A stretch of DNA of 64,000 bases from Nitrospira sp. (lineage in GTDB: Bacteria; Nitrospirota; Nitrospiria; Nitrospirales; Nitrospiraceae): positions 1 through 64,000 of the forward strand of contig VGXC01000001.1 of the NCBI GenBank assembly GCA_016873495.1, read 5' to 3'. A program made the position numbers and the translations under genes. Below the pieces are notes generated by a model, which was given only the letters and a program-made list of their open reading frames with translations, was not told the DNA's origin and made no database searches. Positions 1 to 7,672 of the stretch are shown in pieces (the first letter of the stretch is position 1; each line of letters opens with the position of its first letter).

Positions 1-150
1 AAGACCAAACTGCGGCGGTACTACGGCATCCGACGGAGTCATTTTGTCCTCTACCTGAAGGAGATGGAATTTCGGTTCAACCATCGACGCGAGGATTTGC
101 CGCGTCTGATCGAGCGAATCTTGAAAAGGGCTCGTCCAAAACTAGACTAG
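1..150 (+). CDS. IS1595-family transposase, C-terminal end (cut by window edge)
   Basis: Frame 1 is open from the first base to a TAG at 148-150 and encodes 49 residues. The peptide contains RRYYGIRRSHFVLYLKEMEF followed by RFNHR, which resembles the C-terminal end of IS1595/IS1016-type DDE transposases (pattern KRRL.KFNG....F.LHLKE.EFRFNHR). The rest of the gene lies outside the window, so I cannot tell whether the element is complete. No terminal inverted repeat is obvious in the following 70 bases. The family call rests on this short motif only. Confidence 0.6.
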   Translation, partial: KTKLRRYYGIRRSHFVLYLKEMEFRFNHRREDLPRLIERILKRARPKLD

Positions 151-217
151 CTCCTTTAAAATTTCCAATGTCAACGTTAGATGTGTAAACAGTGACAATT
201 CCAATGTCTCACTAGAC

Positions 218-478
218 GTGATAGTGCTCACGGATTTGCAAGGTGCCTACGAGAATCTTTCCGACATGAGGAGAGATGAACACGGCGGACTAGATGCTAG
301 ATATCCCAACGGTAGCGTAATGTCTACCAATGAATGTAGATACTTCGCGATAAAAGCATGGGCTAAGCAGCCATGGTCTGGCTATCTCAGCTTTAGGGCA
401 ACGGATGAACATGGGCTTCGTTCCATCGGGCGGCATAAGTTAAGAATAGTCGCCACTACAATCCCAGCCAATCTTTGA
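218..478 (+). CDS. Small hypothetical ORF beside the IS end
   Basis: An 86-codon ORF with a GTG start, clearly more AT-rich than the neighbouring genes, lies just downstream of the transposase end. It has no signal peptide, membrane segment or motif I recognise, and no convincing ribosome binding site. Base composition and position suggest accessory DNA or a remnant of a longer gene. It may not be expressed. Confidence 0.25.
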   Translation: MIVLTDLQGAYENLSDMRRDEHGGLDARYPNGSVMSTNECRYFAIKAWAKQPWSGYLSFRATDEHGLRSIGRHKLRIVATTIPANL

Positions 479-505
479 TACTCCCAATTCGTTGTCGAAA
501 TTTAA

Positions 506-536
506 GCGGGACAGGTCCCTCAACGACCTGTCCCGC
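506..536 (-). terminator. Intrinsic terminator of the membrane-protein operon
   Basis: A perfect 12-bp inverted repeat (GCGGGACAGGTC / GACCTGTCCCGC) surrounds a 7-nt loop. On the minus strand it is followed by TTAAATTT, and it lies 60 bp beyond the stop of the minus-strand gene ending at 596. It is a good end point for the carbamoyltransferase / membrane protein transcript. Confidence 0.7.
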
Positions 537-595
537 CCACTTCTCTCCTCCCCTCAGGGCGAAGCCTATCCTTGCACCTGAGGCAGCCAAAACTC

Positions 596-2161
596 TCACT
601 CCTGCTGCTTCACATAAATCGCCACCTTGGCGTCCAGATAGACCTCGCGCCAGGTAAGCTGTTTCGCCAGCGTCTGGCTAAGCGGCGTGCCGACCGACAC
701 GATGGCCCAGTCCACACGATATTTCTCCAGCACCGACAGATCAGACTGGCTCCCATTCGCCAGTGCCATGTAATCTTTGAAGATCCAGCGGTCGCCGATC
801 CGGAAGGCCGGCATGCGCCCGTCGATGAAAATCTTCTCCCCCGGTAGCCACCAGAGGAGAAACCCGCCGAATCCGTAGTCGTTGTACATGCGCTGGCCGA
901 GCTGTGTTCGATGTCCCTTGATCCACTCGACCGCCTCAATCGGATATTCGGTATGTCGAAAATACTCCTGTGGCGCCAAGCCTGACTGGACGACGTGCCG
1001 GAGATGGTCGGCTCCGAGCGACCCGACCCATAGAGCCATGACCAGGGTCGCTGTAAACAGCCACCGCTTCTGCCAAGCCAGGCTCAACCGAAGCCGCGCA
1101 CAAAGTTTCCCCCAAGCCCCATCCAACAGTTCGGCCCAGAGGGGCACGCTCAGCAAGAGAAAGAACAGGACGTTGCGCCAGTGGCGCAAGGACAGGACCA
1201 GAAAGACGAACAGGATCGTCCAGCGGACCGGCTCACGCCGGCGATAACCGTCCAGGACCGCCAGCCCCAACGCACCCAGGTAGACCACATACGTCAGGCC
1301 CGCTTGCTTCTCCAGCGAGACCGGATGCCACTCGTCCAGGGTCTGGATCATAAAGGTATCGTTCAGCGAGGCGATGATTTCCCCATAGAGATGCCAGCCA
1401 TAGGGATTCAGGATCGTGGCGCAGACAGCCAGCAGCAGCACCAGCCCCACATGGCCGATCTGTTGCCAGGTCAGCGCCGGCTCATCCAGACGATCGGTGA
1501 AGGGCAGCCGGCGATCTTTGGCCAAACGCACTAGTGTTGAGGTCGCGAGCAGCAACCCCAGGACGAACAGCCCGGCTGTGAACCCTCCGTGCAGGTTGGC
1601 CCAGAGGAGGAACAGCACCGGCACCAGCCAGAGATGGGCCAGCCTCCCTGCCCGATACAGACCGAACCAGCGGAGCAGCAGGGCCAGCCCCATCAGCGAG
1701 ACCAGTTGGGTTCTCGCGCCCAGGAACGGCAACGCCACCCAGAGGGAGCCGGAGAGGGCCAGCAGCTTGCACGTCCGGCCTGCCTGCGCCTGACCGGCGA
1801 TCATCCAGAAGGCCCCCAGTGTCACCGCCGCAAACAGAGCAATCACGGCCAGCGGGCCGACAGGACCCAGCCCCCGATAGAGCAACCCGAGCATCCCGTC
1901 CGTCAGCCAGGCATGGTCCACCCAGGGCCAGTCGGGCATCGTATGGGAATAGGGATCGGTGGCCGGCATCCGCCAGCCGTTCTGCAAGAGATCGAGACCG
2001 GTCCGCAGGTGCCAGCCGAAATCCGGCTCGACCAACGGTTGCAGCGCCAGGTTCAGGAGGAAAAACGCTAGGAGGGCATCGAGGGCAGAAGAGGTGACGT
2101 GAGGGGTAAGGCATGAGGGGCGACGCACATCGCGCGCCTCGTCCTGCGCTTCACGCTTCAC
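596..2161 (-). CDS. Multi-pass membrane protein, possible GT-C type glycosyltransferase
   Basis: A 521-residue protein with about ten hydrophobic segments between residues 25 and 390 and a hydrophilic C-terminal domain of roughly 120 residues. The first loop carries PDFGWHLRTG and TDPYSH, and the C-terminal part has YNDYGFGGFLLW. This layout (acidic first loop, many helices, soluble tail) is common in lipid-linked-sugar GT-C enzymes and their uncharacterised relatives, so the activity is inferred. Its GTG start overlaps the TGA of the upstream carbamoyltransferase (GTGA), which supports this start and translational coupling. The first residues (KREA) are encoded by a tandem heptamer repeat. 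Confidence 0.6.
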   Translation of the reverse strand: MKREAQDEARDVRRPSCLTPHVTSSALDALLAFFLLNLALQPLVEPDFGWHLRTGLDLLQNGWRMPATDPYSHTMPDWPWVDHAWLTDGMLGLLYRGLGPVGPLAVIALFAAVTLGAFWMIAGQAQAGRTCKLLALSGSLWVALPFLGARTQLVSLMGLALLLRWFGLYRAGRLAHLWLVPVLFLLWANLHGGFTAGLFVLGLLLATSTLVRLAKDRRLPFTDRLDEPALTWQQIGHVGLVLLLAVCATILNPYGWHLYGEIIASLNDTFMIQTLDEWHPVSLEKQAGLTYVVYLGALGLAVLDGYRRREPVRWTILFVFLVLSLRHWRNVLFFLLLSVPLWAELLDGAWGKLCARLRLSLAWQKRWLFTATLVMALWVGSLGADHLRHVVQSGLAPQEYFRHTEYPIEAVEWIKGHRTQLGQRMYNDYGFGGFLLWWLPGEKIFIDGRMPAFRIGDRWIFKDYMALANGSQSDLSVLEKYRVDWAIVSVGTPLSQTLAKQLTWREVYLDAKVAIYVKQQE

Positions 2162-2174
2162 GCTTCACGCTTCA
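2147..2174. repeat. Four tandem CGCTTCA heptamers at a gene junction
   Basis: Four exact copies of CGCTTCA stand head to tail. On the coding (minus) strand this reads (TGAAGCG)n and holds both the carbamoyltransferase stop and the GTG start of the following gene. Two-copy versions of the same unit recur at 7661-7677, where it supplies the rodZ stop, and a degenerate form sits at 34259-34282 directly in front of nadD. Confidence 0.85.
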
Positions 2175-3864
2175 CGAGAAGGTTCCCCATTACCAGCCAG
2201 TCTACCTCGGTCCGGAGAAAGCACTGCACCGCCTCGTCCGGGGTGCAGACGATGGGTTCGTTCACATTGAAGGAGGTGTTTAGGAGCACCGGCACGCCAG
2301 TTTTTTTGGCAAAGGCCTCGATCAACCTGCGAAAGCAGGGGTTGGCCTCACGATCCACGGTCTGGATACGTGACGTCCCGTCCACATGGATCACAGCTGG
2401 GATCACGCCCTTCGCCGAAGGTCTGGCCTTGTGGGTGAACAGCATGAAGGGAGAAGGCTCGGTCAATTCAAAATAGTCTGCCGCCCGTTCTTCCAGCACC
2501 GAGGGGGCGAAGGGCCGGAAGGGCTGCCTGAGCTTCACCTTGCTGTTGATGAGTTCACGTATGTCTTCCCGGCGGGGATCGGCCAGGAGGCTGCGATTGC
2601 CCAGGGCCCGAGGCCCCCATTCCATTCGACCCTGGAACCAGAAGACCAGCCGGCCATGGGCCAGTTCCGCCGCCACCTTCTCGCAGAGGGCCTCCTCGGC
2701 CAAGACTTGAGCGGACAACCCGGCTCGTTCCACCGCCTGCCGACAGGCCACCTCGTCGAACTGAGGGCCAAGGTAGGAACTGGTCATGACCTCCCGCTGC
2801 CGCAGGTCGCCGCGGCGGGTCGCAAGCCAGAGGGCGGAGCCAAGCGCCGCGCCTGCATCGCCTGCCGCCGGCTGCACATAGACCTGCCGGAAGCCGGCCT
2901 CCTGCCGGAGGCGGCTGTTGGCCACGCAGTTGAAGGCCACGCCCCCGGCCAGACACAAGTTCTCCGCTCCGGTCGCCTGTTTGAGGTGCCGGGCCAGGTG
3001 CAGCAAGGTTTCCTCCAGCACCAGTTGGGCGCTAGCGGCGATATCGCGATGACGCTGGATCATCTCTTCGTCGGACTTCCGGTTCGGCCCCAGAAGATTG
3101 AGCAGCTCGGGCACAAAGAGTCCGACCCGAGCCAAGTGAAAATCCAGCAGTTTCGTATTTAGGTGGAACTCTCCCTCCGGCGCGAGCGTGAGAATCTTCC
3201 GGCGCAGCGGCTCGGCATAGCGAGGCTCCCCGTAAGCGGCCAGGCCCATGACGATGTATTCGTCCTGGTCCGGCGTGAATCCGAGATAGGCCGTGATCGC
3301 GGCATAGAACTGGCCGAGCGAGTGGGGCAGGTTGGTGCGCTTCAGGACGGTGATCTCCCGCCCCTCGCCCAATCCCAGCATCGAGGTATGGGCTTCGGAC
3401 GCCCCGTCCACGACCAGGATCGCCGCCCGTTCGAAGGGCGAGACAAGAAACGTGCTGGCTGCATGGCAGAGATGATGGTCCAGGAAAACCGGCTTCGTCC
3501 GGAAGGGTCCGAATGCAGTTTGGAGCTTGGATGTGAGGAAGAGCTGCTCCGTCCATTCCTGACTGAGTCGTTCAGCGCTCCGTCGGCCTTTGACCCGAAA
3601 CAACGCAGGCGAACGGACCATGGAACCGAGGGCCAGCGAGGCGCGGCGCCCCACGACCCAGTACTTCCAGGGCACGGCGATTGCGTCGATATCATTCAGC
3701 CCGGCGCCGGCTTCCTGCAAACAGTAGCGGATGGCCCGGAGGGGCAGCGCCGTCACATGCTTGGTGCGGACGAACCGTTCTTCCTCGGCCGCCGCCAGAA
3801 TGGTTCCATCCTGGAGCAGCGCCGCCGCCGCATCCCGCAAATTCAACAGGCCCAGGACCAACAT
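2158..3864 (-). CDS. Carbamoyltransferase (NodU/CmcH family)
   Basis: A 568-residue enzyme expected to transfer carbamoyl from carbamoyl phosphate to a hydroxyl group, typically of a sugar or secondary metabolite. The N-terminus MLVLGLLNLRDAAAALLQDG followed by AAAEEERFVRTKH is the Kae1-like ASKHA start of this family. DHHLCHAAS carries the metal-binding histidines, and the C-terminal half has GRMEWGPRALGNRSLLADPR and LLNTSFNVNEPIV. The frame stays open 48 codons upstream to 4008, but the family start matches the ATG at 3864, which has an AGGG element 8 nt before it. Overlap with the membrane-protein gene suggests both act on the same cell-surface glycan, which is inference. Confidence 0.88.
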   Translation of the reverse strand: MLVLGLLNLRDAAAALLQDGTILAAAEEERFVRTKHVTALPLRAIRYCLQEAGAGLNDIDAIAVPWKYWVVGRRASLALGSMVRSPALFRVKGRRSAERLSQEWTEQLFLTSKLQTAFGPFRTKPVFLDHHLCHAASTFLVSPFERAAILVVDGASEAHTSMLGLGEGREITVLKRTNLPHSLGQFYAAITAYLGFTPDQDEYIVMGLAAYGEPRYAEPLRRKILTLAPEGEFHLNTKLLDFHLARVGLFVPELLNLLGPNRKSDEEMIQRHRDIAASAQLVLEETLLHLARHLKQATGAENLCLAGGVAFNCVANSRLRQEAGFRQVYVQPAAGDAGAALGSALWLATRRGDLRQREVMTSSYLGPQFDEVACRQAVERAGLSAQVLAEEALCEKVAAELAHGRLVFWFQGRMEWGPRALGNRSLLADPRREDIRELINSKVKLRQPFRPFAPSVLEERAADYFELTEPSPFMLFTHKARPSAKGVIPAVIHVDGTSRIQTVDREANPCFRRLIEAFAKKTGVPVLLNTSFNVNEPIVCTPDEAVQCFLRTEVDWLVMGNLLVKREA

Positions 3865-4037
3865 ACCAAGCCCTGCTTGAGCGCTGGCTTCGATCAGATG
3901 CAGGCGGATAAGTACCTTCCCGCCAGTACGCCTAGATGAGTCGCCGCTAGAATAGACGAGACGGAGGGGACTGGCAAGCGTCTCCACCTTCATGATCTCC
4001 TGTTGCATTTCGGCCTAGGTTTCGGTACGGTGACCCG

Positions 4038-5960
4038 ATGCCTACGTCCCAGCAGTCCGACCGGCTTTGCCCTATCGCCTCGTGGGTTGTGTTGGCCCTG
4101 CTTCCCTGCCTGGCCCTGGCCGCCGCCGGATGCGAAAAAATCACCAAAGCCTTCACCCGCTCCACCATTCCCAGCCTGGGCCCCCCCTTGCCCTATACGG
4201 TCAAGTTGGAGTTCGACCCGGTCTTGACAAAAAGCCGGCTGCAATACACCAATGCCTGCAACTCGCCCCAGGAATTGCGGGTGGGGGAAGATTTGGAGTC
4301 CACCTTCCTCCAGGCCGCCCATCAGACCTTCAAAGCGGTGTACTTCGACGCCAAAACCACTCCAGCCGGAACCAAGCCGGATTTGGAGGTACGCATCGGG
4401 CTGTTGCAGTCCGGCTTGGAAATTCAAACCGATGGGGTGTATGACCGCTTGCCGGCCGATTTGACCTTGGAATTGGGCACGGTCTTCCGCGATGCGACCG
4501 GCAAAGTTGTGTCGGAGAAGAACTTCCCGATCCGCCGGCAAGAAAGACTTTTCCTGGAGCCGACCCAGCACCGCTGCCTCTACGTCAACTCCGATTCCCT
4601 GGTTCACGACGCCTCCGTGTCTCTCGCGATCCAGTTCATCAAGCATGCGCGGACCATTCTGGACCCGGACGGTCAGTACTCCGTTGCGGCTGCGCCGGAC
4701 GCGCAACCGATAGCCGCGCCGGAAGCGATGCCGGCTTCTGCTCCGGCTGCGCCGGGCGCCCCTCCAGCGATGCCCACAGGCCTGTCTTTTAAAGCCACGG
4801 TCCTGGACGAGAACAGCAACGCCGTCCTGGAAGGCGGAGAGCGGGTGAAGGTGCGGGTGGACCTGGTTAATGCGGGACGGGTGCCGACGCGAGACGTGGC
4901 GGTCACCTTGACCGGAACTCCGGTCTTACTCGGACAGTTTCCGGCCACAACCCTGCCGGCCGGCCCCCTTCAGCCGGGCGAGTCCCGCTCGATCGAATTC
5001 GTGGCGACGATTCCTCCCTCGCTGCCGGCGCAGCAGGCCCAGTTGCAGGTTTTAGTCGCGGACGCAACCGGCGTCGGCCCCCCGCCCCAGTCCTTCACGA
5101 CCACCTTGCGCTCGGGAGGCGCGGGCGTCGCAGCAGGAGCCGCCGCGACCGCCGGCGCCGGAGTGATTTTTACCAATGTGGACCAGGTGCCCGGCGCGGT
5201 AGCAGGCTTCCAACGGCCCCAGACCCACCTGCTCGCGGTCGGAATCAGCGATTACCGGGATCCGCTGGTCCCGACCAGAAAATTCGCCGCGCAGGACGCC
5301 GAGCTGGTCGCCTCGTATTTCAAGACGATCGGCGGGGTGCCGGCCGCCAATGTTCGGGTCTTACAAGACCGCAAGGCCCTGCGGCCGGATATCGAGGAAG
5401 CCATTCTGGATTGGCTGCCGCCTCGGCTGACGCCGGACTCCATCGTGATCGTCTACTTTGCCGGCCAGGCCCTCGTGTCGCCCACCGGCGAGACCTTCCT
5501 GCTCCCCTATGAAGGCAGTACGACATCCCGCGCCAGACTCTATCCGCTCAAGGATCTGCAGGCCGCCCTGGCCAAGCTGAACGCCCAGCAGGTGGTATTG
5601 ATTTTCGACGGGGCTCTGTTGCGGCTCGGCAAGGACGCCAAGGCGCCCCAATGGGATGTCGGAGGCGGGACGTTAGTACGCCTGATCGGCACCACCGGCC
5701 TGCAGTCCGGCCTCGAACCGGACCAGATCAAGCACGGCCTGTTCACCTATTATTTGCTGCGTGGGCTGAAAGGCGACGCCGATGCCAACCATGACGGCGA
5801 GGTCACGCTGGGCGAATTGGCGGCCTTCGTGCGCCAGACGGTTCCATCCACAGCCAAGTCCCAATTCAAGCAGGATCAACGTCCGTCCGTCTTCCCCACC
5901 CTGACGCCGACCAGCAAGGCTGCATCGCTGCCATTGGCCAGAACCGCCGCTCGTCCCTAA
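4038..5960 (+). CDS. Lipoprotein with a catalytically dead caspase-like domain
   Basis: A 640-residue protein. A signal peptide ends in a lipobox (AAAGC, Cys32), followed by an uncharacterised N-terminal domain (about 40-210), an Ala/Pro linker, a CARDB-like beta domain (about 250-350) and a C-terminal peptidase C14-type domain (about 395-620). The caspase fold is recognisable from THLLAVGISDYRDP, DAELVASYF and VIVYFAGQA. The catalytic His of the usual YFAGHG is Gln477, and the Cys of the usual DxCHSG is Ala526 (FDGALL), so proteolysis is not expected. A calcium-loop-like DADANHDGEV sits at 580-589. It is divergent from the carbamoyltransferase gene. Likely role: periplasmic or outer-membrane scaffold or binding protein. 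Confidence 0.85.
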   Translation: MPTSQQSDRLCPIASWVVLALLPCLALAAAGCEKITKAFTRSTIPSLGPPLPYTVKLEFDPVLTKSRLQYTNACNSPQELRVGEDLESTFLQAAHQTFKAVYFDAKTTPAGTKPDLEVRIGLLQSGLEIQTDGVYDRLPADLTLELGTVFRDATGKVVSEKNFPIRRQERLFLEPTQHRCLYVNSDSLVHDASVSLAIQFIKHARTILDPDGQYSVAAAPDAQPIAAPEAMPASAPAAPGAPPAMPTGLSFKATVLDENSNAVLEGGERVKVRVDLVNAGRVPTRDVAVTLTGTPVLLGQFPATTLPAGPLQPGESRSIEFVATIPPSLPAQQAQLQVLVADATGVGPPPQSFTTTLRSGGAGVAAGAAATAGAGVIFTNVDQVPGAVAGFQRPQTHLLAVGISDYRDPLVPTRKFAAQDAELVASYFKTIGGVPAANVRVLQDRKALRPDIEEAILDWLPPRLTPDSIVIVYFAGQALVSPTGETFLLPYEGSTTSRARLYPLKDLQAALAKLNAQQVVLIFDGALLRLGKDAKAPQWDVGGGTLVRLIGTTGLQSGLEPDQIKHGLFTYYLLRGLKGDADANHDGEVTLGELAAFVRQTVPSTAKSQFKQDQRPSVFPTLTPTSKAASLPLARTAARP

Positions 5961-5992
5961 CGCCCTTGGGGACCACGATAGTATCCGCCCAA

Positions 5993-6159
5993 CAGGATGC
6001 TCAAAAAGACCACCATCTCACCCGCCCACCCCAGGCGCGCCAAGGCGCGCCCCTTCCACAGGTTCGGCCGCAGCGAGCGAGGCCTTGAGGCATATTGAAG
6101 CAAAACGATGAGAGGCCGAGCGAGCGAGAACAAAGCTGGCGGTATTTTTCAGCGTCCTG
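5993..6159. mobile_element. MITE-like intergenic element, copy 1 (167 bp)
   Basis: The segment begins CAGGATGCTCAAAAAG and ends with the inverted counterpart (reverse complement CAGGACGCTGAAAAAT), giving imperfect terminal inverted repeats of about 16-19 bp. Inside are a hairpin GGCGCG-CCAAGG-CGCGCC (6034-6051) and the conserved string GAGAACAAAGCTGGCGG near the right end. A diverged, longer copy with the same ends lies at 26265-26501. No coding capacity. No clear target-site duplication was found. Confidence 0.7.
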
Positions 6160-6166
6160 AATAAAA

Positions 6167-6194
6167 AAGGGCGGAGGGGATCCCCTCCGCCCTT
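6167..6194 (-). terminator. Intrinsic terminator of the cytochrome c gene
   Basis: A perfect 28-bp palindrome (AAGGGCGGAGGGGA and its complement) is followed on the minus strand by TTTTTTATT, 23 bp after the stop codon of the cytochrome gene. It looks like a strong rho-independent terminator. Confidence 0.88.
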
Positions 6195-6217
6195 CTACTC
6201 ACGCCCCGCCGAAAAAC

Positions 6218-6670
6218 TTATTCAGCGTCTTTCTTGCAGAAGCTCCGCTCGTAATTGATGATCGTCCAGGCTTCTTCTTCGTTGATCGCGGCCGGGATCA
6301 AAGGCACCATGCCGGTTCCCGCGCTCCCATTCTTGATCACCCAGAAGAGCTCCCCGTCTTTCCGCTTCTTGTGGAACTTGCAGTTCGTGAAGTTCCGCGG
6401 GCTCGGGTTCAGGATCGCGCCGGCCGGGCCATCGCCCTTGCCCTCCTTGCCATGGCAGTTGAAGCAAGTGCCCTTGCCCTCGAACAGTGCCTTCCCCTTG
6501 GCGATATTTTCCGGCGTGTTCGCCACCGGATTCTTCAAGCCCTTCGCTTCGGCGATTTGATCCGCCGGTACCCGAGGCTTCAGCGGATCCCGCTCCTCGG
6601 CCACAGCCGCCGTGGCGGCGACAAACATCAGAGCAGTCAACAGACCCAGAGACTTCGACACATACCGCAT
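6218..6670 (-). CDS. Small secreted c-type cytochrome (monohaem)
   Basis: A 150-residue protein with a Sec signal peptide (residues 1-24, cleavage after AVA), so it acts in the periplasm. One haem-binding motif CFNCH lies at 69-73 and a likely Met axial ligand in GTGMVPL. This is a class I cytochrome c fold of normal size, presumably an electron carrier; its redox partner cannot be read from the context. The frame is open to 6769, but the ATG at 6670 has an excellent AAAGGAGGAG ribosome site and starts the signal peptide. It is a single-gene unit with its own promoter and terminator. Confidence 0.9.
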   Translation of the reverse strand: MRYVSKSLGLLTALMFVAATAAVAEERDPLKPRVPADQIAEAKGLKNPVANTPENIAKGKALFEGKGTCFNCHGKEGKGDGPAGAILNPSPRNFTNCKFHKKRKDGELFWVIKNGSAGTGMVPLIPAAINEEEAWTIINYERSFCKKDAE

Positions 6671-6740
6671 CTCGACTCCTCCTTTTGTTGAATCACCCAC
6701 AAGTCCGAATGAAGACTGTGGCCCCCGGCAAAACGGGCGA

Positions 6741-6769
6741 AATATAGCAATGCGTCCCCTGGTTGTCAA
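6741..6769 (-). promoter_or_regulatory. Sigma-70 promoter of the cytochrome c gene
   Basis: The minus strand reads TTGACA (6764-6769), a 17-nt spacer and TATATT (6741-6746). The match is near consensus, about 70 bp upstream of the ATG at 6670. Confidence 0.85.
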
Positions 6770-6795
6770 GCGATAGCAGTCTGATGAGGACCGTG

Positions 6796-7626
6796 CTACA
6801 ACCCGTCCAGGACCCCATCCAGCCAGGTTCCGACGGCCGCTGCCTTCCTGGTCGCCATGGCCACCACCTGACGGTGCCCAATCTGGCGGTCCAACGGGGC
6901 TCCGGCCCGGTTGGTAATCAGCGCCAGCCCCAGGACCCGCAGGCCCAACGCTCGCGCGACGATGACTTCGGGGACGGTGGACATGCTGACCGCCTGAGCC
7001 CCCAACCGCCCGAGCATCGCCGCCTCCGCTGCCGTTTCGTAGGTCGGCCCGGTCACCGCCGCCAACACGCCCCGCCTGATCGACAAGCCGGAAGCCAGGG
7101 CGACACGCTCGGCCATGGCCAGCAAGGCCCGGTCATAGGCCCCCGCCATTTCGACAAACCCGCCGAACCCTCCCCCGCCGGGAGCCGCCCCCTGCAGAGG
7201 ATTATCGCCCATGAGATTAAGATGGTCCTCGATCAACATGCATGTGCCGGGAGGCGCATCGTCCAACGCCCCGGCTGCGCAGGTTACGATCAGCGTCTGC
7301 ACACCCAAAGCTGCCAGTACCCGTACGGGGCAGGTGACCGCATCGAGCGCATAGCCCTCGTAGCGATGGGCCCGGCCTTGCAGAATGACGACGCAGATTC
7401 CGCCGCGCTCCGTGAGGACCAGACGACCCGCATGGCCTTCGACCGCACAACGAGGGAAGCCAGGTATCTCCTGATACGGAATTGCGGCCAAGACCTTCGC
7501 CTGGTCGGCATAGGCCCCCAATCCGGACCCGAGGATGATGCCGACGGAGGGCCGACCGGATAAGCGGGCATGGAGGAACTCGACCGCCTGCCGAACGGGA
7601 GAGGAGACAGGATCGTCAACCGTCAT
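6796..7626 (-). CDS. Purine nucleoside phosphorylase (trimeric PNP-I type)
   Basis: A 276-residue cytoplasmic enzyme that splits purine nucleosides with phosphate to free base and (deoxy)ribose 1-phosphate. Visible features are GIILGSGLG near the N-terminus (phosphate site), GRAHRYEGY (His), GPTYETAAEAAML (substrate Glu) and LALITNRAG, where the Asn is the residue typical of 6-oxopurine-specific enzymes. Length is as expected. It is the last gene of the long minus-strand block and lies 46 bp after rodZ. It is a paralogue of mtnP at 10203. Confidence 0.88.
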   Translation of the reverse strand: MTVDDPVSSPVRQAVEFLHARLSGRPSVGIILGSGLGAYADQAKVLAAIPYQEIPGFPRCAVEGHAGRLVLTERGGICVVILQGRAHRYEGYALDAVTCPVRVLAALGVQTLIVTCAAGALDDAPPGTCMLIEDHLNLMGDNPLQGAAPGGGGFGGFVEMAGAYDRALLAMAERVALASGLSIRRGVLAAVTGPTYETAAEAAMLGRLGAQAVSMSTVPEVIVARALGLRVLGLALITNRAGAPLDRQIGHRQVVAMATRKAAAVGTWLDGVLDGL

Positions 7627-7672
7627 GAGAACCGTCGTGCATGCCGCGTCGAATCATCTCGCGCTTCACGCT

